Assembly: GCA_902780865.1 (NCBI GenBank)
Contig: CACZHC010000035.1
Coordinates: 1-54,547, forward strand
Direction: 5' to 3'
From: an uncultured bacterium
Lineage (GTDB): Bacteria; Verrucomicrobiota; Kiritimatiellia; RFP12; UBA1067
DNA: 54,547 nt
Numbering within the stretch: the first letter of the stretch is position 1; each line of letters starts with the position of its first letter. Both the position numbers and the translations under genes were made by a program. Below are positions 8,822-17,679 of this stretch, one piece after another. A model generated the notes under the pieces. The model made no database searches. It saw nothing but the letters and a program-made list of their open reading frames with translations, and was not told the origin of the DNA.

Positions 8822-10479
8822 TCGTCAAGCTTGCCCTTGTAGGCGACGCGGCGGACCTTGCCGATGGAGGTGCGCTCGAGGGGCTCTTTCCAGACGACGA
8901 CCTTGCGGACGCGCTTGTAGTCGGCGAGCTCGGCGCTCCGCTCCTGCGCGTGCTTGACCGCGGTCTTCTCGACCTCCGCCCAGTCCGGCAGCTTCCCGCC
9001 GTTCTGCTCCTTGAACCATTCCTCGTTCGGATAGACGATCGCGCCGACCTTCTCGCCGGGATCGCCGCCCATCGTGTATCCTACGACGACGACATCCTGG
9101 ATCGCGGGGTCCTTGCCGATGACGTTCTCGACCTCCTCGGGATAGATGTTCTTGCCCTCGCGGTTGACGATAAGCGCCTTCTTCCTGCCGCGGATCGTGA
9201 TGAGCCCGTCCTCGTCGATGGACGCGAGGTCGCCAGTAGCGAACCACTCGCCGTCGAACGCCTCCTTCGTCGCCTTTTCGTTGTGGAAGTAGCCCTTCAT
9301 TACGATCGGGCCCTTTACCTGCAGCTCTCCGACCCCCGTCTCGTTCATGTCCGCGAGACGAACCTCGACTCCTGCGCACGGCTTGCCGATCGTGCCGACC
9401 TTGCAGCAGTCGGCGCTCGTGACGGAAACGACTGGCGAGCACTCGGTGAGGCCGTAGCCCTCGACAAAGTTGACATGAAGCTTCCTGAAGCACTCGAGGA
9501 CGTGCTTTGGGCACGGAGCTCCGCCGGTTATCATGTAGCGGAGACGCCCACCGAGCTTCTGCAGGACCATGTGCATCACGGGGCCCCTTATGCCGATCGC
9601 GAGAAGCACCTTCGCCGCCTTGGAGTTCTGGAGGCCCTCCTGTATCTTGTCGTAGAGCTTCTCGCAGAGGAGTGGAACGGCGCAGAGAACCGACGGCTTC
9701 AGCAGCTTCATGTCGCGCGCGACGGTGCGGATCGACTCGACGAACTGCATCTCGCATCCGACGTAGAGCGGCCCGAGGAAGTTCGCCGTGAAGCTGAACG
9801 CGTGGAAGAGAGGAAGGACGGTGAAGAAGCTGTCGTTCTCGCCGACGTCCGCGTGAAAGGTCTTGAACGCCCCGTCGATGTCGCTTATGAAATTCCTGTG
9901 CGTGAGCATCGCGCCCTTGGGCTTGCCAGTCGTCCCCGAGGTATAGATTATGGAGGCGACGTCCTCCTCGCGGGCAACATGCGCGTCGTACCACGCACCG
10001 CCGCCGGAAATGCGGAGCTTTTCGAACCCGACGACCTTGACCTTGCCGATCGCCTGTCCTTCGTTGATGACGCCGTCGACGCAGACGATGCCCCTGAGCT
10101 TCGGCAGCTTCGGCGCGAGGCCCATCATCATCTTAAGGTGGTGGACGTCGGTCGTCACGACAACGGCCTCGGAATCGGCCAGTATGTACTCGACCTCGGC
10201 GTCGTGGAGCTTGGGGTCGAGCGGCACAACCGAGACCCCCGCGCCGGACTGGGCGAGATAGGCCTCGAGCCAAGTGGGGGAATTCCCGAGGATGATCGCC
10301 ACGTTCTCTTCGCGCGGCTTCAGGTCGAAGCGCGTTCCGTAGCCCTCGGCGACGTCGCGCACGCGGGCGAGGTATTCCCGCCACGTGCGACGCATCCACG
10401 TCTTGTTTTCGCACCAGACAAGCGCGTTACGGCCTGGCCGCTCCGCGACGTTCTTCTCGAGCAATCCGCGAATTGTCAT
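8818..10479 (-). CDS. AMP-dependent acyl-CoA ligase (FadD/AMP-binding family)
   Basis: 553 residues. The AMP-binding P-loop SIIYTSGTTGKPKGAML is at about 190, then VEGYGLTE, WFATGDLASIDEDGLI, and GRKKALIVNREGKNIYPEEVE, all hallmark motifs of long-chain acyl-CoA ligases. The enzyme activates a carboxylic acid as an acyl-adenylate and transfers it to CoA or a carrier. The C-terminal lysine region (RTSIGKVRR) is present. ATG 10479 has AGAGGG upstream and an extended -10 box 26 bases further up. Chain length is not deducible, although the sequence resembles fatty-acid rather than acetate enzymes. Confidence 0.9.
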   Translation of the reverse strand: MTIRGLLEKNVAERPGRNALVWCENKTWMRRTWREYLARVRDVAEGYGTRFDLKPREENVAIILGNSPTWLEAYLAQSGAGVSVVPLDPKLHDAEVEYILADSEAVVVTTDVHHLKMMMGLAPKLPKLRGIVCVDGVINEGQAIGKVKVVGFEKLRISGGGAWYDAHVAREEDVASIIYTSGTTGKPKGAMLTHRNFISDIDGAFKTFHADVGENDSFFTVLPLFHAFSFTANFLGPLYVGCEMQFVESIRTVARDMKLLKPSVLCAVPLLCEKLYDKIQEGLQNSKAAKVLLAIGIRGPVMHMVLQKLGGRLRYMITGGAPCPKHVLECFRKLHVNFVEGYGLTECSPVVSVTSADCCKVGTIGKPCAGVEVRLADMNETGVGELQVKGPIVMKGYFHNEKATKEAFDGEWFATGDLASIDEDGLITIRGRKKALIVNREGKNIYPEEVENVIGKDPAIQDVVVVGYTMGGDPGEKVGAIVYPNEEWFKEQNGGKLPDWAEVEKTAVKHAQERSAELADYKRVRKVVVWKEPLERTSIGKVRRVAYKGKLDE

Positions 10480-10505
10480 GTAATGACCCTCTGTTGTTGC
10501 GTGAC

Positions 10506-10514
10506 ATTATACCA
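10506..10514 (-). promoter_or_regulatory. Extended -10 promoter, acyl-CoA ligase gene
   Basis: Minus strand TTATGGTATAAT, 26 bases before ATG 10479. The position 17 bases upstream is not TTGACA-like. A ribosome site lies in the resulting leader of about 20 nt. Confidence 0.7.
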
Positions 10515-10530
10515 TAATTTGTCGCAGATG

Positions 10531-10560
10531 GGGCGAACGGCTACGACATTCCCGTTCGCC
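10531..10560 (-). terminator. Hairpin at the 3' end of the M48 protease gene
   Basis: GGCGAACGG and CCGTTCGCC form a perfect 9-bp inverted repeat around the TAG stop (10541-10543). No U-run follows, so it could be a weak or factor-assisted terminator, or an mRNA-stabilising stem, separating the M48 unit from the ligase promoter. Confidence 0.4.
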
Positions 10561-12418
10561 AGCCGTAGGCGCCGATTGCATCGGCGACGGCGGCAAGGTA
10601 GTCCGCCTCTTCGTCCGTCACCTTGCCATCCTGGGCGATCGTCTCCTTCAGCCCGGTCAGAAGCTCGCGCTTCGCAAGCGGTGGCAGGTGCACGAGCGAA
10701 TCAAGTGCGCCAAGCAGCTCCTCGGCGTCGCCATACGGTTCGGGCATCGGCGGCAAGCCCGGGCCGAAGAGCGAGAGCCGCCGTTCCGCCGCCTTGTAGC
10801 CGCTCTCGGGATCGCCACCGAACGACGCGACCGTCGAGATGACGCGCGCGGCGACAGGAAGAAGCGTCTTCGCCGGAACCATCTTCGGTATGCGCCCGTC
10901 GGAGAGAAGCCGCCGCCGGACAGACGCCATAACCATCATCTCGAAAGAGTCGTACATCCCGTCCTCCTGGACGACGCGCTCCGCCTCCGACGCCCAGAAG
11001 CGGCGCTGCGAAGCCGGCACTCCGTCCCGAAGCGTGTTGACGCACCTGAGCGCAAGCGTGCGCCGCTCGGCCGCGGAAAGCGCGCCAACCCAGCCCTCGG
11101 GCGCCTGTCCGCGCAGAAGCGCGATGAGCGTCCCGCCCGCCTTCGCCGGACTCCGCACGGACGCGAACGCGGCAGGCTGCACCTTTGCGTCCGCGAGCGA
11201 CGCTACCGCCGCCTTGAGCCCCTTCGCGCGCGCGACGCTCTTCGCGAAGTTCTCGTTCGCCGCCTTCGCGCGCGCGCGGCGCTGCGCCCGCATCTCCGCC
11301 ACGCGCGACTTCACCGATTCGTCCGCCGCGAATTCGTTGCGCGGCGAGAGCCGGCGGATGCGCTCCTTGACCGGAGGATGCGTCTCGAGCATAGAGTCGA
11401 CGGACGCGAAGAGCATGTGCGAGACATCGCCCTGCCAGACGCGGAACGAGCGCCCGCAACCCGCCGCGTCCGCCAGATACGTGAGCCGGAGCGCGTTCGC
11501 GAGCCCCTCGGGATTGCGCGTGAACTGCGCCGACGCCGCGTCCGCCAGGAACTCGCGCTCGCGCGAGACGGCGCACTGCACGAGCCGCGCGAAGAAAGTG
11601 CCGATCATGCCGACGAACCACAGCGCAATGCCAGTGAGTACGTAGATGACGAGGAGCGGCAGCGGCCCGACGCCCTTGCCCTTGCTCCTGCCGCGCGAAA
11701 CCACGATGATACGTGGCCTCTCCTCGTCGTCGTTGCCGCCGAGAAGCGAGAGCATCCCCGCCCCGAAACGCGAGACGGCGGTGATGCCGCAGACAAGCGC
11801 GGTGAGGCGGAAGTTGAGCCGCATGTCGCCATTCAGGATGTGGCTGAATTCGTGCGCGATCACGCCCTGCAGCTCGTCCCGACTCAGCCACTCGAGCGCG
11901 CCGCGCGTCACGCATACGGCCGCAGACGAAGGGTCAGTCCCCGCCGCGAGCGCGTTGACGCCGCCTTCGTTCTCCAGCACCCAGACGGACGGCATGTCGA
12001 GTCCAGACGCGATGGACATCTCTTCGCAGACATTGAGGAGCTGATCCCGAGCAAGGTCGGCATCGGCGTCAGACGAAACCTTGCCGCGCCTGAGGCGCGT
12101 CGCGCCTATGGACTCCATCAGCACGTCGCCGGACGACAGGGCGAAGAACTTCGAGAGCGTCGTGACAACAAGGAAAAGGCACGAAAAAAGGAAACAGGCC
12201 GCTACCGCCGACGGATATTTTCCGCAGAACGCAGCGATGCCGGCCGTCGGCGCATCGCGCGCCAGATCGGCGTCCCCGAACCAGAGCCAAACGCCCCAGC
12301 AGGCCCACAAGAACACAAAGCCCGTCGCCACGGCCGTCGCGACGATCGCGACGGCCGCGAGCAAAACGAGGCGGGATGTACGGGTGCGCGCCGCCTGTTG
12401 GAGCGCGAACGGGTCCAT
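10541..12418 (-). CDS. M48 family membrane metalloprotease with TerB-like tail
   Basis: 625 residues. Two N-terminal membrane helices (about 20-45 and 70-95) precede the zinc protease domain, whose active site HEFSHILNGD gives the HExxH ligands; VSREREFLADAASA carries the third-ligand ExxxD region. Two more helices (about 250-275) lie between. The family includes HtpX-type proteases that degrade damaged membrane proteins. The last 100 residues (QDGKVTDEEADYLAAVADAIG) resemble a TerB/tellurite-resistance helical domain, an addition not in classic HtpX. It is directly downstream of lemA (stop and start separated by 1 base), a common pairing. Confidence 0.88.
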   Translation of the reverse strand: MDPFALQQAARTRTSRLVLLAAVAIVATAVATGFVFLWACWGVWLWFGDADLARDAPTAGIAAFCGKYPSAVAACFLFSCLFLVVTTLSKFFALSSGDVLMESIGATRLRRGKVSSDADADLARDQLLNVCEEMSIASGLDMPSVWVLENEGGVNALAAGTDPSSAAVCVTRGALEWLSRDELQGVIAHEFSHILNGDMRLNFRLTALVCGITAVSRFGAGMLSLLGGNDDEERPRIIVVSRGRSKGKGVGPLPLLVIYVLTGIALWFVGMIGTFFARLVQCAVSREREFLADAASAQFTRNPEGLANALRLTYLADAAGCGRSFRVWQGDVSHMLFASVDSMLETHPPVKERIRRLSPRNEFAADESVKSRVAEMRAQRRARAKAANENFAKSVARAKGLKAAVASLADAKVQPAAFASVRSPAKAGGTLIALLRGQAPEGWVGALSAAERRTLALRCVNTLRDGVPASQRRFWASEAERVVQEDGMYDSFEMMVMASVRRRLLSDGRIPKMVPAKTLLPVAARVISTVASFGGDPESGYKAAERRLSLFGPGLPPMPEPYGDAEELLGALDSLVHLPPLAKRELLTGLKETIAQDGKVTDEEADYLAAVADAIGAYGWRTGMS

Positions 12419-12419
12419 C

Positions 12420-13022
12420 TCAGAACTTCACCTGCGGCGCTTCGCGCTGTGCGGCGGAGTCGGTCGACTCGAGGAGTGCGGCGGGGGTGAAGTTGAACAT
12501 CCCCGCGACGATCGAGGTCGGGAAGAGTTCGCGCTTCGTGTTGTATTCCGTCACGGAGTCGTTGTACGCCTGGCGCGCGAACGCGATGCGGTTCTCGGTG
12601 GAGGTGAGCTCCTCCATTACGCGCGCCATCTGCTTGTCGGCCTTGAGCTCTGGATAGCGCTCGACAACGACCATGAGGCGCGAGAGAATCCCGGCGAGGC
12701 CGGACTCGGCGGCGGAGAACGCCTTGACTGCAGCGGGGTCGCCCGGCGCGGCCGCAAGCGCCTTCGCGGCGCCGGCGGCCTGGTTGCGCGCCTCGATGAC
12801 GGCAGTCAGCGTCTCACGCTCGTGCGCCATGTACCCCTTCGCCGTCTCGACGAGGTTGGGGATGAGGTCGTAACGGCGGCGGAGCTGTACGTCGATCTGC
12901 GCAAACGCGTTCTTGAAGCGGTTGCGCAGGACGACGAGCCCGTTGTAGAGCCCGACGCCCCACGCAATCACGACAACGACGGCGAGAACGATCACGCCGA
13001 GCACTATGGCAAGTGCAGTCAT
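12420..13022 (-). CDS. lemA: LemA family protein
   Basis: 200 residues. One N-terminal membrane helix (MTALAIVLGVIVLAVVVVIA) is followed by the LemA motifs NRFKNAFAQIDVQLRRRYDLIPNL (helical) and later AYNDSVTEYNT, FPTSIVAGMFNF. LemA proteins are membrane-anchored helical proteins of uncertain function, often next to HtpX-type proteases as here. ATG 13022 follows AGGAAG and overlaps the end of the GGGtGRT gene; a longer open frame upstream has no support. Confidence 0.92.
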   Translation of the reverse strand: MTALAIVLGVIVLAVVVVIAWGVGLYNGLVVLRNRFKNAFAQIDVQLRRRYDLIPNLVETAKGYMAHERETLTAVIEARNQAAGAAKALAAAPGDPAAVKAFSAAESGLAGILSRLMVVVERYPELKADKQMARVMEELTSTENRIAFARQAYNDSVTEYNTKRELFPTSIVAGMFNFTPAALLESTDSAAQREAPQVKF

Positions 13023-13024
13023 CG

Positions 13025-14062
13025 CTACTTCCTGAAGCTCTCCTCGACAGCAACAGCGACGGCAACCGTCGCGCCGACCATCGGGTTGTTGCCCATGCCG
13101 ATGAGGCCCATCATCTCGACGTGCGCAGGAACCGAGCTCGAGCCCGCGAACTGCGCGTCGGAGTGCATGCGGCCCATGGTGTCGGTCATGCCGTAGCTGG
13201 ACGGGCCCGCCGCCATGTTGTCGGGGTGGAGCGTACGGCCGGTGCCGCCGCCGGAAGCGACGGAGAAGTACTTCTTGCCGTTCTCGATGCACCACTTCTT
13301 GTAGGTGCCGGCGACAGGATGCTGGAAGCGGGTCGGGTTCGTGGAGTTGCCCGTGATCGAGACGCCCACGTTCTCGAGCTTCATGATCGCGACGCCTTCG
13401 GGGACGTTGTCGGCGCCGTAGCAGTTGACGGCAGCGCGCGGGCCCTTCGAAAACGCCTTCTTCGAGACGACCTTGACCTTCTCGGTTTTGTTGTTGAACG
13501 ACGTCTTGACGTACGTAAAGCCGTTGATGCGGCTGATGATGTACGCGGCGTCCTTGCCGAGGCCGTTCAGGATGACGCGGAGGTTCGTCTTGCGGACCTT
13601 GTTCGCGTTGAGGGCGATCTTGATCGCGCCCTCGGCAGCGGCGAACGACTCGTGGCCCGCGAGGAACGCGAAGCACTCGGTCGCGTCGTCAAGGAGCATT
13701 GCGCCCAGGTTGCCGTGCCCGCGGCCGACCTGGCGGTTCTCCGCGACGGAGCCGGGGATGCAGAACGCCTGGAGCCCGACGCCGATTTCGGCGGCGGCGT
13801 CCTTGGCCTTGGCGCATCCCTTCTTGATCGCCATCGCGGCGCCGACGGTGTAGGCCCACTTGGCGTTCTCGAAGCAGATCGGCTGGGTTTCCTCGACGAT
13901 CTTGTAGGGGTCGATACCGGCCTTCTTGCAGATGTCGCGGCACTCGAGTATCGACTTGATGCCGTAGGGCTTCAGTGCGGCGAGGATCTTGGCTTCGCGG
14001 CGCTCGTATCCCTCGAAAAGCTTCTCGGCGGAGGCCTTCTTTGCAGTCTTCTTGGTAGCCAT
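13025..14062 (-). CDS. GGGtGRT protein
   Basis: 345 residues, containing ASGGGTGRTLHPDNMA, the motif that names the family. The function is not established; the gene is typically found beside an IscU/NifU-like scaffold gene, as here, and the protein has been proposed to act in Fe-S metabolism. A Lys/Ala-rich N-terminus (MATKKTAKKASAEKL) precedes a globular mostly soluble protein. Starts at ATG 14062, 18 bases below the scaffold gene's stop, with GGAG in the gap. Confidence 0.9.
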   Translation of the reverse strand: MATKKTAKKASAEKLFEGYERREAKILAALKPYGIKSILECRDICKKAGIDPYKIVEETQPICFENAKWAYTVGAAMAIKKGCAKAKDAAAEIGVGLQAFCIPGSVAENRQVGRGHGNLGAMLLDDATECFAFLAGHESFAAAEGAIKIALNANKVRKTNLRVILNGLGKDAAYIISRINGFTYVKTSFNNKTEKVKVVSKKAFSKGPRAAVNCYGADNVPEGVAIMKLENVGVSITGNSTNPTRFQHPVAGTYKKWCIENGKKYFSVASGGGTGRTLHPDNMAAGPSSYGMTDTMGRMHSDAQFAGSSSVPAHVEMMGLIGMGNNPMVGATVAVAVAVEESFRK

Positions 14063-14080
14063 TTCGGAATCTCCTTTCGC

Positions 14081-14773
14081 TTATTCCTTGCGGGGGTCGA
14101 TGTACTTGGCAGCGCCCTCGAACTGGCCGTAGTGGCCCTTCGCCTTCTCCCACGCCTCGTTCGGCGTGAGACCCTTCTTGATGAAGTCGGTCATCTTGCC
14201 AAGGCTGACGAACTCGTAGCCGATCACCTCGCCGTCCTTGTTGAGCGCCATGCGCGTGCAGTAGCCCTCGGTCATCTCGAGGTAGCGCGGGCCTTTCGCC
14301 TTCGTCGCGTACATTGTGCCGACCATCGAGCGAAGACCCTTGCCGAGGTCCTCGAGCCCGGCTCCGATCACGAGGCCGCCGTCGGAAAACGCGCTCTGCG
14401 TGCGTCCGTAGACGATCTGGAGGAAGAGCTCGCGCATCGCGGTGTTGATCGCGTCGCAGACGAGGTCGGTATTGAGAGCCTCGAGAATCGTCTTGCCGAC
14501 GAGAATCTCCGAGGCCATTGCGGCGGAGTGGGTCATGCCCGAGCAGCCGATCGTCTCTACGAGGGCTTCCTCGATCACGCCGTTCTTGACGTTCAGCGAG
14601 AGCTTGCAGGCTCCCTGCTGAGGCGCACACCAGCCCACGCCGTGCGTGTAGCCGCTGATGTCCTTTATCTGCTTTGCCTGCACCCACTTCCCCTCTTCGG
14701 GAATCGGCGCAGGACCGTGGTTGCACCCCTTCATGAGCGGGCACTGATGCTCAACTTCAGTCGAGTAGACCAT
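14081..14773 (-). CDS. IscU/NifU-like iron-sulfur scaffold protein
   Basis: 230 residues. Conserved cysteines occur in VEHQCPLMKGC, VGWCAPQQGACKL and ETIGCSGMTHSAA, the last matching the scaffold-type Cys ligand region. The C-terminal half (YCTRMALNKDGEVIGYEFVS) is characteristic of the variant that travels with GGGtGRT proteins. Likely role: assembling or holding a cluster in the cytoplasm. ATG 14773 has AAGGAG upstream and an extended -10 box 38 bases above the start. Confidence 0.88.
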   Translation of the reverse strand: MVYSTEVEHQCPLMKGCNHGPAPIPEEGKWVQAKQIKDISGYTHGVGWCAPQQGACKLSLNVKNGVIEEALVETIGCSGMTHSAAMASEILVGKTILEALNTDLVCDAINTAMRELFLQIVYGRTQSAFSDGGLVIGAGLEDLGKGLRSMVGTMYATKAKGPRYLEMTEGYCTRMALNKDGEVIGYEFVSLGKMTDFIKKGLTPNEAWEKAKGHYGQFEGAAKYIDPRKE

Positions 14774-14811
14774 GTTTGTCTCCTTGTGTTGTGAAATTCC
14801 GTTGACCGGAA

Positions 14812-14820
14812 ATTATACCA
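14812..14820 (-). promoter_or_regulatory. Extended -10 promoter, IscU-like/GGGtGRT/LemA/M48 unit
   Basis: Minus strand TTTTTGGTATAAT ending 38 bases before ATG 14773. No -35 hexamer is apparent. The four downstream genes (14773 to 10541) are tightly packed without another such box, so they may share this promoter. Confidence 0.7.
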
Positions 14821-14842
14821 AAAATCAGCCGAACCGAACGCG

Positions 14843-16051
14843 TCAGAACGCCGCCGAGGGCGCGGCGGGCGCAGCTGGGGCTGCCTCCGCCTTCTTCGCC
14901 TGGCGCTTCTTCCAGAGGAGGAAGATTCCGCCCGCCGCGAGGACAAGCAGGAAGATCGCAAGGACGGGACGGTAGAAGATCCACGCTATCGCGATCGTGA
15001 CGAGCGAGCAGACGAGCGCGACAATGCCGGCGACAAGTCCGTTGCCCATCTCAACGATGTTGCCGAGGATCGGCAGGACGTCCGCAAGGACGGAGAGCGG
15101 CTTCAGAATCATCGAAAGGCCGAAGAACATGAGGAGGAAACCGCCGAGGCGGACGAGCCACGTCAGCATCGCGTTCGCGTCGCGCGCGTCCTCGAACATC
15201 TCGGCGGCGTCCTTCGCTCCGTCGCAGAGAAGATCGACTTTCTTCTTCGTCTTTGCAAGATAGCCGACGAACGTGTCGCCCCTCTGCTTCGCGACAAGCG
15301 AGATGTTGTGCGGCAGGATGACGGTGAACTTCACGCGCATGTCGCCGATACGCGCCTGCGAGGCGACGTCGCGGTTGTTGAGCGCGTTGTCGCGCGTCTG
15401 CTTGTTGGGAACGTAGATCACGGAACCCTGGCGCTGGACGCGCTCAACCCTGCACACGAAGTCTGTCGGGAACGCGTACGCCTGCTCGGAGCCGATGCGC
15501 CCGATCTGGCGCTCGTTCAGGTGGAACGCGCCGAAAGTCACGTTTGCCGCACGCTTCTCCTCGGACGGAAACTCGATGAAGCCGGGGTTGTCGTGGCCTT
15601 GTTCCTTGAAGCCGCTCGAGTCGACCGCGCTCTCAAGCCACTCCTGGGTGTAGGTGTAGGTGGTAGTCTTTGTGACGCTGCCGCCGAGGTTCTTCTTCTC
15701 CTCTGTCTTGGAGTGCTCGACCCACTGGAACATCTCGGTCGTGCGCTTCAGGGCAATCGCCGTCGTAGAGACGCCGAACTGGTCGTCGGCAAGGACATCC
15801 TGCGTCGTCGCAAGGCCGGTCATGTGGACGAGCTGACCTTCCATCTCGGGGTCGACTTTCTCTATCGACTCGACGGGCACGCACGCGCCCTCTCCCTCGT
15901 CAAGCGCCTTCGCCGTCTTGACCGAGTTGCCCTCGTTCCAGAAGAGCACCGGGAAGCCGAGAATGAATAGCACAAAACCGGCTATTACGCCCTTGACCGA
16001 ATCACCAAGCCGAGATCCCCATGACTGGGTCGTCGTTTCCGTTACTGCCAT
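14843..16051 (-). CDS. TMEM43-like membrane protein
   Basis: 402 residues. A membrane helix near 30-45 (GVIAGFVLFILGFPVLFWNEG) is followed by a long extracytoplasmic domain, then three or four helices from about 300 (VRLGGFLLMFFGLSMIL) and a Lys/Ala/Pro-rich tail. The order and the LFWNEG segment match the TMEM43/LUMA family, whose bacterial function is unknown. ATG 16051 is preceded by AAAGGACTT and an extended -10 box 33 bases upstream. Confidence 0.8.
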   Translation of the reverse strand: MAVTETTTQSWGSRLGDSVKGVIAGFVLFILGFPVLFWNEGNSVKTAKALDEGEGACVPVESIEKVDPEMEGQLVHMTGLATTQDVLADDQFGVSTTAIALKRTTEMFQWVEHSKTEEKKNLGGSVTKTTTYTYTQEWLESAVDSSGFKEQGHDNPGFIEFPSEEKRAANVTFGAFHLNERQIGRIGSEQAYAFPTDFVCRVERVQRQGSVIYVPNKQTRDNALNNRDVASQARIGDMRVKFTVILPHNISLVAKQRGDTFVGYLAKTKKKVDLLCDGAKDAAEMFEDARDANAMLTWLVRLGGFLLMFFGLSMILKPLSVLADVLPILGNIVEMGNGLVAGIVALVCSLVTIAIAWIFYRPVLAIFLLVLAAGGIFLLWKKRQAKKAEAAPAAPAAPSAAF

Positions 16052-16084
16052 TGCAGAAGTCCTTTCGTTAGCTTTTGAAAGTAT

Positions 16085-16093
16085 ATTATACCA
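16085..16093 (-). promoter_or_regulatory. Extended -10 promoter, TMEM43-like gene
   Basis: Minus strand AATTTTGGTATAAT, 33 bases before ATG 16051. It lies in the short gap below the NSS transporter stop codon. Confidence 0.7.
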
Positions 16094-16132
16094 AAATTAG
16101 GTTATCCGCGTTTCGCCATTTCGTCATCCAAG

Positions 16133-17506
16133 CTACTGGACGATATGGAAACGGCGAAGGAGTCCGAGGACGAAGATGGCGAAGACGACAAGTGGAACGA
16201 CGTAGGCGCAGTAGAGCCGAAGCCACGAGGGGAAGCGCCTGCCCTCGCCGGCGTTGGCCTCGGCGAGAAACTTCTCCCAGCCCCAGCCATAGCGATGGCA
16301 GCAGAAGATCGCAAACGCGAGGGCGCCGAGGGGCAGCAAGATGTCGCTGACTATGAAGTCCTCGAGGTCGAGAACGCACGAGCCCTCGCCAAACGGCGTA
16401 AATGCCGACCAGACATTGAACCCGAGAACGCACGGAAGCGAGAGGATCACGAGCGCAACGCCGCAGACGCAACAGGCGCGGCGACGGCTAAACCCCGTGT
16501 AGTCCATTACGCAGGCAACGACGTTCTCGAAGACGGCGAGTACCGTCGTGAGCGCGGCAAAACTCATGAAGAGGAAGAAAAGCGACCCCCAGAGCCGCCC
16601 GAGCGGCATCGAGTTGAAGACATTCGGGAGCGTCACGAAGACGAGCCCGGGGCCCTGCCCTGGCTCTATGCCGAACGCAAAGCAAGCGGGAATTATTATA
16701 AGCCCCGCCGCGATCGCCACGCCCGTGTCGAGAACGGCGACATTTACCGCCTCCCCGAGAAGCGCATGGCGACGGCCTATGTAGCTGCCGAAGATCGCCA
16801 TCGACCCGATGCCGAGCGAAAGCGAGAAGAACGACTGGTTCATCGCCTCGACCACGACGCGCACGACGCCTATCTCGCGGACCGCGGCGAAGTCGGGCAC
16901 GAGGTAGAACGCGACGCCCTTTCCCGCGCCCGGGAGCATCAAGCTTCGCACCGCGAGGACGAAGATGAGGGCAAGGAGGCACACCATGAGAATCTTTGTC
17001 ACGCGCTCAAGCCCACGCTGCAGCCCTGCGGCGCATACGATGACGGCAGTGGCGATGACCGCGACAGCCGCCGCATGCATCGTCAGCGGTTCGCCCAGCA
17101 TCGCACCGAACGCGCCGCCAACGCCAGATGCGTCAAGGCCAGCGAAACTGCCCGCCGCCATTCGGCAGAAGTAGATGAGCATCCACCCGGTGACGACTGT
17201 GTAGAACATCATCAGGACGAGACACCCGATGAAGCCGCCGACGCCGTGGAGACGCCATGCCTTCTTCTCCGGGACGAGCGCCTCGTGCATCTTCGCGATC
17301 GACCGCCCGGCGGCGCGACCGGCCGCGAACTCCATGACGAGAACAGGAATCCCGAGAAGCGCGAGACTGGCGAGATACGCAAGGACGAAAAGCCCGCCGC
17401 CAGACTTGCCGGCGACATACGGGAAGCGCCATACGTTCCCGAGCCCTATCGCGCACCCGGCGGAAAGGAATATAAAGCCGAGACGGCTTGCGAGCTTTTC
17501 CCTCAT
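16133..17506 (-). CDS. Sodium-dependent NSS-family transporter
   Basis: 457 residues with about 11-12 membrane helices. The first helix has the family signature SAGCAIGLGNVWRFPYVAGKSGGG, containing the sodium and substrate contacts of LeuT-type symporters; GIGSMAIFGSYIG (helix 6/7) also fits. It should import an amino acid or related compound with sodium across the inner membrane; the substrate is not readable. ATG 17506 overlaps the stop of a 58-residue ORF (ATGA), implying translational coupling. Confidence 0.92.
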   Translation of the reverse strand: MREKLASRLGFIFLSAGCAIGLGNVWRFPYVAGKSGGGLFVLAYLASLALLGIPVLVMEFAAGRAAGRSIAKMHEALVPEKKAWRLHGVGGFIGCLVLMMFYTVVTGWMLIYFCRMAAGSFAGLDASGVGGAFGAMLGEPLTMHAAAVAVIATAVIVCAAGLQRGLERVTKILMVCLLALIFVLAVRSLMLPGAGKGVAFYLVPDFAAVREIGVVRVVVEAMNQSFFSLSLGIGSMAIFGSYIGRRHALLGEAVNVAVLDTGVAIAAGLIIIPACFAFGIEPGQGPGLVFVTLPNVFNSMPLGRLWGSLFFLFMSFAALTTVLAVFENVVACVMDYTGFSRRRACCVCGVALVILSLPCVLGFNVWSAFTPFGEGSCVLDLEDFIVSDILLPLGALAFAIFCCHRYGWGWEKFLAEANAGEGRRFPSWLRLYCAYVVPLVVFAIFVLGLLRRFHIVQ

Positions 17507-17679
17507 TTCTCCTCCCGCTTGGCAGATTCCTTGTCATCGGAAGGCGCTCGCCCGAGTGCGCTACGCGCGTTTTCTATCGCTCTGCGGTAGATCGGCTCGA
17601 GGACGGAGAGACACTTTTGCTCGCCGCGCCAGAACGGAACGGGGCCGAGGCGTCGCAGGACAGGCGGATCAGACCTCAT
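17503..17679 (-). CDS. Small 58-residue ORF between SWIM protein and NSS transporter
   Basis: Starts at ATG 17679 inside the end of the SWIM gene and ends in TGA overlapping the transporter's ATG. The peptide begins MRSDPPVLRRLGPVPFW and ends KESAKREEK; it is basic with no signal or membrane segment. The preceding AGGAGGAG is strong. Overlap at both ends suggests a genuine coupled gene of the SWIM unit. The function is unknown. Confidence 0.6.
   Translation of the reverse strand: MRSDPPVLRRLGPVPFWRGEQKCLSVLEPIYRRAIENARSALGRAPSDDKESAKREEK

Noticed and set aside
8950..10842. Plus-strand ORF of 630 codons
   Set aside because: Mostly antisense to the acyl-CoA ligase (with its end over the M48 gene's 3' end); no family motif.
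10688..12490. Plus-strand ORF of 600 codons
   Set aside because: Antisense to the M48 protease; Arg-rich shadow.
12420..13676. 418-residue extended LemA frame
   Set aside because: The upstream part overlaps the GGGtGRT gene out of frame and is Arg-rich nonsense; the real start is ATG 13022.
16145..17590. Plus-strand ORF of 481 codons
   Set aside because: Antisense to the NSS transporter; highly charged, no motif.
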